From Fragilariopsis cylindrus CCMP1102 (taxonomy: Eukaryota; Bacillariophyta; Bacillariophyceae; Bacillariales; Bacillariaceae), in assembly GCA_900095095.1 (NCBI GenBank), contig FMBT01000713.1:1-20702 (forward strand): 20,702 nucleotides of DNA, read 5' to 3'. The position numbers and the translations under genes were made by a program. The notes below the pieces were generated by a model that saw only the letters and a list, made by a program, of their open reading frames with translations, searched no databases and had not been told where the DNA came from. Position 1 is the stretch's first letter. Every line of letters starts with the position of its first letter. Below are positions 8,056 to 18,098 of the stretch, in pieces.

Positions 8056-9075
8056 TGGGTGCACATGTGATAGAGAGAGAGAGAGAGAGCAGAGCAGAGC
8101 AGAGAGATTTAGAATAGAAATACTTCAAGATGCTGATCAGGTTGCAACATACAAAACATACAGTTCTGGGATCCATAATGGGACTACCCCAATGTACCAA
8201 GTTTGCGACACTATACTACCCCACATTTATCCATCAGTCCAACAATTGCATTGGATATTTTATATCTTTATTCTCTTGAAATGTTATATAGGAGTAGCAA
8301 TACTGTAGCCATTATCATCCATCTTTGTTTTTCTGCCTGTATTGATTTTGATGTTCGATTGATATATATGATTGATTCATTCGACTCTAACTTTTTGGAA
8401 GTTGAACTTTTTGATTGGACGATCCAATGTACAGTATGTTAGCGCGTTTGCGACGACCTCATCTACCAGTATCAAAAAAAACAGCCGTCATCATTACTTA
8501 TTATCTCATATTTTCAATGCGCGCCTCGCTCTAAACATTCCCGCCATCATTTTTTTTTTAACGCTAAAAAGGTATTAATGAAGATTCATTTCAGATCTAT
8601 TTTACACGTTAAAAAATAAAGCATTCGTTGAATGAATCAATGTCGATAAAAAGTACGCACAAAATCATCACACTCAAGGCAGCCATCATTGTTATTTAAA
8701 TATTAACTGCAATGCATTGGATCCAATAATAAGGGAGTTACTTCTACTGTACCTGACTATTACTTATTCACGTCGTCTCCAAGCATTGCCACTATCATTG
8801 TCATAGTGGAATTGATTGAATTAAGAACTTACTTAGAAGAACGATTACTCAAAAGAACGATCACAAATCAACAATAGACATACAGTACTACCGCAGCAGC
8901 TAAGAGAAAGAAGAGATTATTTTATTCTTATTAATATATCCTCTGCTTCCTCTATACGTTGAATCATCGCACTACGACGACGGTCAACAATAATAACAAC
9001 AACGGATAACGACAATACGGAAGAACAGAAGAAACAACTCGCCTTCATTTTAATCAATACTTTATTCAAATAACA
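8056..9075. other. Intergenic region between the repeat cassette and SQD2
   Basis: It opens with a GA run followed by CAGAG repeats (about 8072-8106), then AT-rich sequence. Several short open frames (8203-8442, 8372-8578) lack any recognisable motif or plausible start context. The final 200 bp should be the SQD2 promoter and leader; its end is CAA/ACAAC-rich (about 8985-9030), similar to other leaders in this window. Confidence 0.4.
8072..8106. repeat. (GA)n followed by (CAGAG)n microsatellite
   Basis: About 22 bases of GA are followed by three CAGAG-type units, starting about 17 bp outside the outer edge of the right inverted-repeat arm. Confidence 0.9.
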
Positions 9076-10818
9076 ATGATGGCGTGTAAAATCCTATTTA
9101 TACTTGTGATTGTTATAGTGGCATCGTCATGTATGGCATTTCAATTACCGATATCGACAACAACATGTTCGAGTACGAGTAGAAGTACAAGTACAAGTAA
9201 TTCCCGTACAGCAAATACAAAAATAAATACCGAATTACATCAAAATAAGAAAAATACAGAATTACAAATGCAATTTAAGCCACAACAATCCAATGATGCG
9301 CCACCATTAAAACGTAATCCACCACGCAAAGTATTATTAATGGTGGAACCGACACCATTTACACATGTCTCTGGATATTCGAATCGATTTAAAGAAATGT
9401 TAAAGTTTTTAAGTAAGGCGGGTGATGATGTGGAAGTATTAACATGTGATACTAAAACACCCTATCAAGAATTACCAAAAGAATCATTTGGATATAAAAT
9501 CCATCACACGCTTGGTTTTACATTCCCATTATATAATCAAATCTCATTAACATTAGATTTACCAGAAATGAAAGGTGCACAAATTATGGATAAATTGAAA
9601 CCTGATTTAATCCATGTAACGAGTCCGTAAGTTAATTTTGTGTGCTTTCTGTTTATGTGTTTTGTAATGTGGTTGTGGTACTGTTCTGTACGATGATAAG
9701 CGTACAGACTAATTCTCACTCTCCGGATTTCTGTTTCTATTTTCTATCCTATTTCAATATACGTAATTGTTGTTGCCTGACCTACCTGATCACTGATCAC
9801 ACAACAACAACAATAAAATCATTGTATGTTAAAGTGGATTTATGGTATTAGCTGCAATATTTTATGCACGAACGATGTGTATACCACTTGTTATGAGTTA
9901 TCATACACACTTACCAGCCTATGGAAGGAATTATTTAAGTTTTATTCCTGGTATTGAAAAATTTTCCTGGGAATTATTACGATTTGCACACACACGTGCT
10001 GATTTGACATTGGTAACATCACCACCACTCCAAAAGGAATTATTGGAGAATGGTATACCACGTGTCGACGTATGGCGGAAGGGAATTGATACAGAACGAT
10101 TCAATCCAGAATTTAAAAATGATGATATGAGAAATCTAATGTCTGATAATAATCCTGATGATTTCTTAATGGTATATGTTGGCCGTATCGGTATTGAAAA
10201 AAATATTAAGGACATACGAGATATATTAGAAAAAATGCCTAATGCAAGACTTGCTTGTGTTGGAAAAGGTCCACAACTGGAAGAATTACAAGAATACTTC
10301 AAGGGTACGAAGACTGTATTCTTAGGTCAAAGATCTGGTGATGAATTATCACAAGCATTTGCAAGTGCTGATACATTCATCATGCCAAGTGACTCAGAAA
10401 CATTAGGATTTGTTGTATTAGAAAGTATGGCAAGTGGTGTACCGGTCGTTGGTGCTAATGCTGGTGGTATTCCTAGTATCATAACAATGGAAAGGATGGC
10501 TTTCTCGTGGAGCCTGGTGATATTGCTGGATATGTGAAACGATTACAACAATTAGAAGATACTAAATTCCGTGAAACTATGGGTAACAAGGCCCGGGCGG
10601 AAGCAGAACGATGGGGTTGGGAGGCTGCCACATCGGTATTACGTAATATCCAGTACGAAAAGGCGATGGTAAACTTCCATTCACGTGCTTTTGGTGGCTT
10701 AGGTAAGCCACGTACGAGAGGATTACTTAGATTATTTGCCTTTCGAGTCAAGAATGTTGTTCGCCGAATAGGTTATAAACTTGGTTTCTTATCATCAAGG
10801 CCGAAAGGAGAACTTTAA
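9076..10818 (+). CDS. SQD2: SQD2-type sulfoquinovosyl-diacylglycerol synthase, plastid-targeted; one intron, one frame break
   Basis: This GT4-family enzyme transfers sulfoquinovose from UDP-sulfoquinovose to diacylglycerol, making the thylakoid sulfolipid SQDG. Exon 1 (9076-9626) begins with a signal peptide (CKILFILVIVIVASSCMA) followed by FQLP, the phenylalanine-led cleavage context of diatom plastid proteins, then a Ser/Thr transit region. The catalytic part starts at RKVLLMVEPTPFTHVSGYSN. After a 208-nt intron, exon 2 (9835-10818) gives PGFMVLAAIF, VMSYHTHLPAYGRNY, VYVGRIGIEKN (GT-B linker), and SETLGFVVLESMASGVPVV with the E-x7-E motif, then AGGIPSII. Near 10481-10490 the frame moves by one base: reading one extra A in the AA at 10486-10487 gives TNGKDGFLVEPGD and continues to the stop. 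Total about 511 aa, close to plant SQD2. Conservation on both sides argues for a consensus error rather than a pseudogene. Confidence 0.92.
9627..9834 (+). other. Intron of SQD2 (208 nt, GTAAGT...AAAG)
   Basis: The donor is GTAAGT after the second base of a Pro codon and the acceptor is TTAAAG. Splicing restores HVTSPGFMVL, which matches the SQD2 family at this place. An unspliced reading would stop at TAA 9628-9630. Confidence 0.9.
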
Positions 10819-12330
10819 GTTTTGTTATTGCATTCCGTACAATACAATCGTGTGTTTATTATACGGTAATCAATTTACCATACATATCTATTTGTAATAT
10901 ATAATGACAGTCTTATATGTAATATTCACACAAAAGATTTACTACCAAATCATTATTCTTTTACTTTTTCTACTCAAAACATTTGCCATGGTATCCAATA
11001 GTTGTCTTCCAGAGCACCCTTGAGTATTTAGATTTGTCGTTGAACTATGTTCTTCATAATATGAACCTGCTTATATAGTATGTTTGTGTCTATATACAGA
11101 TATGGCTGGGGTGACATAACTGATGTGTTCTAGGGCTAAAAAGTAGGGATAAAAATTCACATTTATCGTGGTCCCTTTTCCACACAGGAATTGTCAGAGT
11201 ACATCACTAAATGAAAGGAAAACAACTGTTCTTGCCATCATGTTGGAAATTTTGCCAAAGAAATGATTGTTAGTAGAACAGTGACCAAGTTTTTGTCTTC
11301 ATAAATGACGCAGCATCATCATATGCTCATTAGTTCAAGATTTTTGAAATATTTTTAGGTCAGTAGGTATTCCTACGGAAGTCGTATTAGTCGTAACAGT
11401 CGTACGTACGTAGTGATATCAGCGTGTGATACTGTAGTAGAATTTTATATTTCGCCAGCGCGCACGCACGCACTATCGAACAACATTTGAGCGATGCACA
11501 GTCGCGTATCCACACAAAATGTTATGGACGATACAAAAATATTACTTCTCTTTCGCGTAGCTAATTGTTAAATAAAACGGAAGATGGTCGGACGTTATAC
11601 CCCCTCTCACCGTCTCATTTTTTGTACGCACGTAATAATTATCATTGCTGTCTCCGTCACGCGAAAAAATATACAAAACCCATCAATTTATTAACCACGC
11701 ATCCCATATTCTCTACGATGACAGATTCTTTTTGATTTACAGTGTAAGTTACGCTCCGTGAGCGCAGCACACGCGGAGCTTCTTACGCCTGGCGTATTTG
11801 TCGCTTCGTGTAGATAAATTCTTGTGCGCGAAGTACATCGCTTTATTTAAGAACGAAACATTGTGCTGTTGCAAGCTTACAAGAGAAGCTGAGTAAGAAA
11901 CAAATGTCACTATCTCCAACAGACACCTGTACATCAAAGCATTAATTAATGAAGGAGAGAAATATAACCAATCAAACTAAGCGTCAAGGTAGTGCAAGCA
12001 GCAGTACAAAATTTACACTATTATCACGTCACAATCGTTTCAAACGCAAAAGGTATGTATGTAGGATATACAGCAATCTCAAAGGTCGTCGCTCGGATCG
12101 GGTCAGTACCGTATTCAGTACCGTATTCAGTACCGAATCCCGGAGGATGAAATACGAACCATTCTCTGGCGTGTCTTCGATCTGGCGATCTGGTTATATA
12201 CTTGACTTATTGAAATACTCTGCTGTCAATTTGCATTCGGTCAGGTTGCTAACAATATTATTTCCTATCTTATCTTCTTATCTACGCATACCGGTATTAA
12301 TAATAATACAATAGTGATACAATAAAAAGC
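10819..12330. other. Long intergenic region between SQD2 and the HSF gene
   Basis: About 1.5 kb without a supportable gene. The first part is AT-rich 3' sequence of SQD2. Around 11390-11480 there are CGTACGTACG and GCGCGCACGCACGCAC patches. Near 11753-11782 a short hairpin (GCTCCG...CGGAGC) can form, but no tRNA or known RNA fits. A 121-residue open frame at 11949-12314 is basic, has no recognisable domain and is interrupted by a 12-bp tandem repeat, so I do not call it a gene; it is probably the HSF leader or promoter. Confidence 0.4.
12104..12138 (+). repeat. 12-bp tandem repeat upstream of the HSF gene
   Basis: CAGTACCGTATT occurs at 12104-12115 and 12116-12127, followed by a partial third unit, CAGTACCGAAT (12128-12138). 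It lies about 190-230 bp before the HSF start codon. It could be a regulatory element or a simple slippage product. Confidence 0.8.
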
Positions 12331-15300
12331 ATGTCCTCCTCATTATCATCATCTCATCATCACGATGATTGGCACGATGATGATGATATCAATGATTCGT
12401 CTGGTGAATCGTCGGATGATCTAGCAGAACACAGCGACATCAAGAAGCCCAACAGGAAAAAGCAATTTCAAAAGTCAAAGTCTCTTAAAAAGTCTTCAAG
12501 GAAATTGAATAAATCGAAATCGGCATCAGCATCAGCATCAGAAGAAATAACCACCACCGATTCGGGACGAGAATCAGTAGAACGTTGTAAGAAGAATGAC
12601 AAAACCGACGACGACGGCAAGAGCAATACGACGGATGGCGTTGTCGTGTCAAAGAAGACGAATAATGATGCTATCCCTGCTGACGCTGACGCTGACAACG
12701 AATCTACTGATGTTGAGGAGAAGGACGAAGAAACAAGAGCAATGCGGACGACGATGATGTCACGTCAAAGAAGGACGAAGAAATCAAGAGCAATACAGAT
12801 GAGGGTGTTGTCACGTCAAAGAAGACATATGATAATATTTCTGCTGATATTGAGGGGAAGAAAAATAAGGACGAAGAAACCAAGAGCAATACGGATGAGG
12901 ATGTTGTCACGTCAAAGAATACGAAGGACGATGCAATTCCTGCTGCTGATGTTGAGGGGAAGAAAAAGAAAGGACGAAGAAAACAGTAATAATAGCGATA
13001 CGGAAGATAATGTTGTCATGTCAAAAAAGACGAATGATAATGCTATTCTTGCTGTTGAGGGGAAGAAAAAGAAAGATGAAGAAAACAAGAGCAATACGAA
13101 TGATGATGATGTTGTCATGTCAAAGAAGACGAATGGTGATGCTATTTCTGCTGTTGAGGGGAAGAAAAAGCAGGACGAAGAAAACAATAGCGATACGGAT
13201 GATGATGATATTGTCATGTCAACGAAGAATTCAAATGATGACGCTGAATCCTCGAAAAATGATAACGAGAAAGTGAAAGCTGATAATAAGGATAACGATG
13301 AGAAGAAAGGATCATCATCAGCTACATCAGATGAGAAAAATACAGGACCAGGAACAACTACTTCTGATAGCAAATTATCCAATGATGCAGCGTCTGATCT
13401 TGTTCATTTTCTCCATTCCACTCCTATCGAGAATGGTAGTCGCAATAAATACAGCAGTAGTAAGTCCACCGACACTACTACTACAGCTACTACTGCGACG
13501 ATGAAAGAAAACGAGACGGGTGCATCGAAGGTAAACAAAGATGAGAAAAATGGTGATGATGACGATGCTGAGATTACAGCTGAAAACACCGTCGACGACA
13601 GGTCTACTATTGCTACTAAAGAAGAAGAAGATCATGACCAAGAGGATGGTCGTGATAATATGGAAGCCATCGGGGCTAGTAGAAAACAAAGAATCATTTA
13701 CAGCAAGAGACGCGACGATGATGTACATATTGATCCTGCTGCTACTGCTACTGCTACTGCTACTGCTACTGCTACAACAGTTAAAGAAAAAAGAAAGTTG
13801 AAACCGTTACCATCATCCAAGAAAAAAGCTGCTGCTCCCGCTCCTGCTCCTAGTGTTGCCCCCGCTACTGCTGGTCGTGGTGCCGCTTCTACTGATGCTA
13901 CAAAAAAACTAACCCAGCAGGTCATCATCGAGACAACGTATCGGAACAACGTTACAGCATCAAACAACGACCTTCAGCGATCATCACAATTCCATTTCGT
14001 CTGCATAACATGTTAGACGATGCGGAACGTACGGGTCATTCACATATTGTTTCGTGGAGTCCAGGCGGGGAAAGCTTCAAAATTCATCTACCGAAACAAT
14101 TGATTAATGTGTTACAAAAATATTTCCGGCAAAGTAAATTCAAATCTTTTCTTCGTCAGCTACAGGGATATGATTTTAAGCGGATAACAAGAGGGAAAGA
14201 TCAGGGTGTTGTTTCTCATCCAATGTTCTTACGAGGACGTAGATCTGCTTGTACTCTCATGAAACGTAAACGTGTTGTACCAAGGGGAGAACAGCCAGCA
14301 CAACAAGCAAAGGTTGGTCAAGCTTCTGCTTCTACTAGCACCATCGCTACTGGTGCTGCTGCTACTGGTATTGCTGCCAAGTCTGCCGCTAAAGATACCG
14401 TGGCAAGAAACCATAGGGGTATTCCGATCACGAATAGGAGAAAACGACAACCACTAGCTATCAATCACGTCAAAAATGCGGCTCCTACGGGTGCCGGGAT
14501 GATGTATAGTGGTAGCAACAGTGGTAACAGTAATGTCCAGACCTATTCTTCAACCCAACATCATCAAATCCCTCAACATCTTGGGCAAGGACAACAGCAA
14601 CCAACACGTTATTCAATGCATCATTATCCCGTCTCAACGGCGCATCATCAACGGCATTTGTATTTACACGAGGGACCCATGAAGAATGGAATGCAATCGC
14701 AGCAGCAACTACACCAACAGCAGTTGCACGAACGGCAGCAACAACATCCCTATCCTAATCATCAGAACATGATGACGATGACGCCTGGTACATATGATGC
14801 TGCTGCTGCTGCTGCTGCTATGGCAACGACGAAGCAAAGTATTACGATTATCAATCCTGATCCGCAAGATGTATTATGCGTTGATGTGCCTAACGTAGAA
14901 CAATTTCAGGGGAATAAAAAATTATCTTCCATTGCACAAAAAATTACAAGTCATTTTATATCAGCAAATGAATCCGTTAAGGCGATGATCGTTAATGAAA
15001 TATCAAGTAGAATTCAAAAGGGTGGTTCGAGGTTTCTGAAGCTAACTGAAGATGGACGGAATTGGATGGAATGCAATGAAGAAGAAATTAATCTTAAGGT
15101 AATAAGTTGTTTCGAGTTAGAAGCTCCAGCACCCACGACTATTAAATCAGATCTCTCCGTTGGTAGCATTCCTAATAGCATGATAGGATCAGCTGTTGTT
15201 GGTTTAAAGCCAGATCTATCCATTCCGGGGAATATAAATTCGGACAGTATTGTTGGCACAAGCTCTGATACTCGAAGACGTATACAGTACCCACCGAGCG

Positions 15301-16172
15301 ATAAAGATGTAGTATTGAGGGGAGGTCCATCGAGCGAGAAAGAGGGAAATACGTATCTAATTACAATGATCCAAGCAAATGTGGGACAGCAAGTTGATTC
15401 GTTTGAAATGAAACGTATTAAGTGTCGAGCAATTCTGGATAGAATGAGTAAGCGAGGATCTCGATTTTTTCTCAAGTTGAAGGAGACTGACACTGATGAT
15501 GATTTGTACTGTTTATCTGACACGGAGGCTCAGGACGTTATCTTTACCGCTTTCTGTGCAGAAGAGAAGAAGATTCAATCGCTTATGGCTAGTAACAACG
15601 CTGCTGCTTCGGTGCGGCATAATCGAGTTGGAAGTAACGCTGCTCTTCTTGAATCTCAGTTGGGATCTAGGATGCTACAAGGTGATGCGGCATTGTTGAA
15701 TTCAATTAGGTCAAGCAGTAACAATGGTATGTTGTCATCGCAAGCGGCGACTCAGTCAGCATACTTGGCGAATAGATCTTTGGCGGGAGGAAAACGACCA
15801 CTAGAAAACAGTGATCATCTTCCCCCAGATGTCTACGAGAAACGATTAAGGGCAGATACGGACGAACAAGTGAAGATGTTAATTGAGGTTGCACGGCAAG
15901 AGCGGGATGGTTCCTTTGGTCTTGCTGGTCGTCTTCCGTATGCTCGACAACCTCCAATCGCTGACACGCCATCGTCGAATACTTCTACTGGAAACGCCAG
16001 TATGGAGAAATTATTGAAAGATCGCGACGATCTTCTACGGAATCAGTTAGGGTATGCTCCATCGACAAGCATCCGTGACCTCCCAACAAACAATGAAATT
16101 AATGCTAATAATAATCAGTTTGTTGAATTCTTGAAGAAAAAGTACGTTGGTAACCCAAAAGTGAGCTGGTAG
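12331..16172 (+). CDS. HSF-type transcription regulator with two C-terminal DUF6824-like domains; frame breaks present
   Basis: ATG at 12331 opens a long disordered, acidic Ser/Asp/Lys N-terminus containing about five ~100-bp repeats (12621-13250). Then comes an HSF DNA-binding domain (about 13985-14285): FRLHNMLDDAERTGHSHIVS, SWSPGGESFKIH, YFRQSKFKSFLRQLQGYDF, then KRITRGKDQG and HPMFLRGRRSA. The start of this domain and the upstream region are in different frames; one more C in the CC at 13992-13993 joins them as SQFPFRLHNML. After Gln/His/Ala-rich linkers, two DUF6824-like segments follow: about 14845-15115 (DVLCVDV, QGNKKL, RIQKGGSRFLKL) and 15300-15565 (DVVLRGG, KEGNTYL, RMSKRGSRFFLKL). 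DUF6824 is a domain expanded in diatoms. No leucine-zipper oligomerisation region is obvious after the DNA-binding domain. Two further breaks that cancel each other lie in the repeats (12734 and 12969-12971). The protein is likely nuclear; its targets are unknown. Confidence 0.8.
12621..13250 (+). repeat. Coding minisatellite, ~99-103 bp unit, in the HSF gene
   Basis: Units begin at AAGAGCAATACG-like sequence near 12622, 12736, 12786 (partial), 12882, 12985, 13087 and 13186. In the repeat frame each encodes variants of SNTDDDVVMSKKT...VEGKKKKDEEN. The spacing of the later units is 99-103 bp. Copies differ by substitutions, so the array is not newly made. Confidence 0.85.
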
Positions 16173-16541
16173 AAAGATCGTACTTGACATTTTTGTACAG
16201 CAAAGAAGAAGAAGAAGAAGAAGAAGTATGTCGATTACCAAGAGAAAAATCGTTGGACTGACTGACAACCAAATCAAAATTATTTATCTAAAACATGATA
16301 GTTCTATAAAACAGAAATATGTTACTGAACATGTTGGATTTCGATAGATGAATGCACATGACGGCAACCCTTATTATAATATAATATTAGTATTAAATGC
16401 ATATTAAACAATCATATTCTACAATTTTTAATAGACAGAGTAGTACAAAAGTTGTATATTCGTCTTATTTGTTTTCGTTGCTACGAAGTACTCTAGATAG
16501 ATAACATCGTCTACGAATGGGATTCGATTCGAATCGAATCA
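16173..16541. other. Convergent intergenic region with GAA run and terminal palindrome
   Basis: This is shared 3' sequence of the HSF gene and the flavodoxin gene. It holds a GAA run (about 16204-16226) and a perfect 20-bp palindrome at its right end. No other feature was seen. Confidence 0.5.
16521..16540. repeat. Perfect 20-bp palindrome next to the flavodoxin stop codon
   Basis: The sequence reads GATTCGATTC followed by its exact reverse complement with no loop. It ends one base from the flavodoxin stop codon (16542-16544, minus strand) and so lies at the start of that transcript's 3' UTR, between two convergent genes. It could form a cruciform, a hairpin in either transcript, or bind a dimeric protein. 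Confidence 0.9.
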
Positions 16542-17645
16542 TTATTGAACAGGTAATAAGTGAAGGTAGGCAGCAGCGACCAGTGCGACAATTATACCCA
16601 ATATTAAGTAGATGATCGGTATACCTCCAACAGCAGCAGTAATTGACATTCCTTTCCTGAATTCTTTTGGAGGAGTATAATCCTTATCTAATTTCATTAG
16701 AATTGGGATGGTATCAGCTTGCATTTCCTTTACATCCTTTACTACAGCATCAGTTGATGATGATGATGATGATAAGGCCTTTGCCAACGGAATGTACAAT
16801 TCTTCTTTCCATCTAGCAATAACCTTATCTTGAGCATCATTTCCAAGTTGTTTCTTTGCATTTGCATCAGCCTTACCCATATCACCAATCCGTGTAGCAC
16901 CTGCAGCCGTTAAACCTTTATCTATTGTGGTTGGATTGACTAGATATGTTGTATAATTAGAATCTCCTGTTTATACGTCATATGTTATTTGAAAAGAAGA
17001 AGAAGAAGAAGAAGAAGAAGAAGAAGAAGAAATATGGATTAGAAAATGAACAATAGTATTATATTCAGCAACATCATATTTTACGCTACAGTATATACGA
17101 AAGATTTATTTTTGATGAAAACTCAAAGCGAAAAGTGATTATACAAGTACAAATACATAAACACAGACACAAAACGTACCGAGTCCACAGATAGCATAAC
17201 GAAGTCCCTTGAGAAGTGTCGCATATTTGTTGTTGCTGTTGTTGTTGTTGTTGTTGTCTCCTCCTCCTCCTCCTGTACATTATTTTTTGTTGTGGATTTC
17301 ATTGTCGACCAATGACAATAATTCCTCTGCAAAGGATCGGAATTTATACGATCCGATGGGTGCTTGTCCCACACCATAACTGGACACAAAAATCACGATA
17401 GTTTTAGTATAGGCGGCATGTTGATAATCTAAAAAATCATCTAGTTGGAGACAGGTTGGTTGAACCGTAATGGGTGTAAATTTAAAGTACGAAAGTAGGA
17501 GGGGTATATTTTTCTTCATCACCTGACAGAAATCTTCTGCTGCTTGTTCACTGTTTCCAGTTTGTGATCCGTACAACACAAATATAGGTTCTGTACGAAT
17601 ACTAGTAGTAGTGGCATCCTCATCGGAAGAGGAGGTAGACGCCAT
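16542..17645 (-). CDS. Tail-anchored flavodoxin-domain protein, two exons, with an in-frame TAA
   Basis: ATG at 17643-17645 starts an Asp/Ser/Thr-rich leader and then a flavodoxin fold: FVLYGSQTGNSEQAAEDF (FMN phosphate loop), VIFVSSYGVGQAPIGSYKF and YAICGLGDSNYTTYLVNPTT. It continues IDKGLTAAGATRIGDMGKAD, resembling the FMN domain of diflavin reductases such as methionine synthase reductase. The C-terminus has one strong helix (GGIPIIYLILGIIVALVAAA) and only six residues after it, as in tail-anchored proteins. It has no FAD/NADPH reductase half, so it would need a partner. The exons are 17645-17180 and 16966-16542, and their summed length is a multiple of three. An in-frame TAA at 17280-17282 interrupts exon 1 in a Gly/Asn-rich stretch. 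A second intron from 17309 to 17208 (GTCGAC...TCTCAAG, 102 nt, in phase) would remove it, but its splice sites are weak. A point error is the other explanation. Confidence 0.75.
16967..17179 (-). other. Intron of the flavodoxin gene (213 nt) containing a CTT repeat
   Basis: The donor is GTACGT after the first base of a Gly codon and the acceptor is AAACAG. Splicing restores AICGLGDSNYTTY, the conserved flavodoxin motif. On the coding strand about 13 CTT/TTC units (16991-17031 region) lie upstream of the acceptor and may act as an extended pyrimidine tract. Confidence 0.9.
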
Positions 17646-18098
17646 TGCTGTTGTTGTTGTTGTTGTTGTTGTTGTACTCTATACTCTGTAGCTATTTTGT
17701 GTTGTAATGTTTGTAATGTTGTAATGCTGTGATGATAGTAATTAATTTATTTTAAATTTCCTTGGCATTTGACATTCCTCTCAGTGTTTTGCTTTCATTA
17801 GATAGTCGAGCCAGTCGATTCATGACTGGCCGATTGAGTCCCACAGCAGTCGTGTTAATTTTCGAAGGAGATCGATGTCAAGAGAAAAGACTTTAATTCT
17901 TTAGTTGTCGGATAAGAAGAGAAAGCAAGTGTGGTTGTTGAGGCTGCTATTATTGTGTTGCCAACAAAGCAACAAAGTGTAGATATATATCTCCCATAAA
18001 ATTCGGTTTCAAACAAATCATCAGCATCCTTACTTTTCAATTTGTTCGAAAAAAAAACAATAACTACTCTATATTCATATTTCGTAATAATATAAATA
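17646..18098. other. Divergent intergenic region
   Basis: This region lies between the flavodoxin start and the UBA-gene start and so contains both promoters. On the flavodoxin coding strand an ACA/CAA run (about 17648-17676) sits immediately before the ATG. The right end is AT-rich. No gene was supported. Confidence 0.5.

Noticed and set aside
10481..10490. Programmed ribosomal frameshift in SQD2
   Set aside because: No slippery heptamer or downstream structure was recognised, and the same kind of break recurs in unrelated genes, so a consensus error is more likely.
11749..11937. Possible small RNA or tRNA at a GC-rich hairpin (GCTCCG...CGGAGC)
   Set aside because: Only one short stem can be drawn; there is no T-loop, anticodon arm or other family signature.
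11949..12314. 121-residue open frame upstream of the HSF gene
   Set aside because: Basic composition without motifs, broken up by a 12-bp tandem repeat, and it lies directly before a better-supported start.
12621..13250. CRISPR-like or regulatory repeat array
   Set aside because: The repeats are coding minisatellite units in a plus-strand gene, with variable units and no spacers.
17855..18040. 61-residue open frame, minus strand
   Set aside because: No recognisable sequence; lies in the divergent promoter between flavodoxin and UBA genes.
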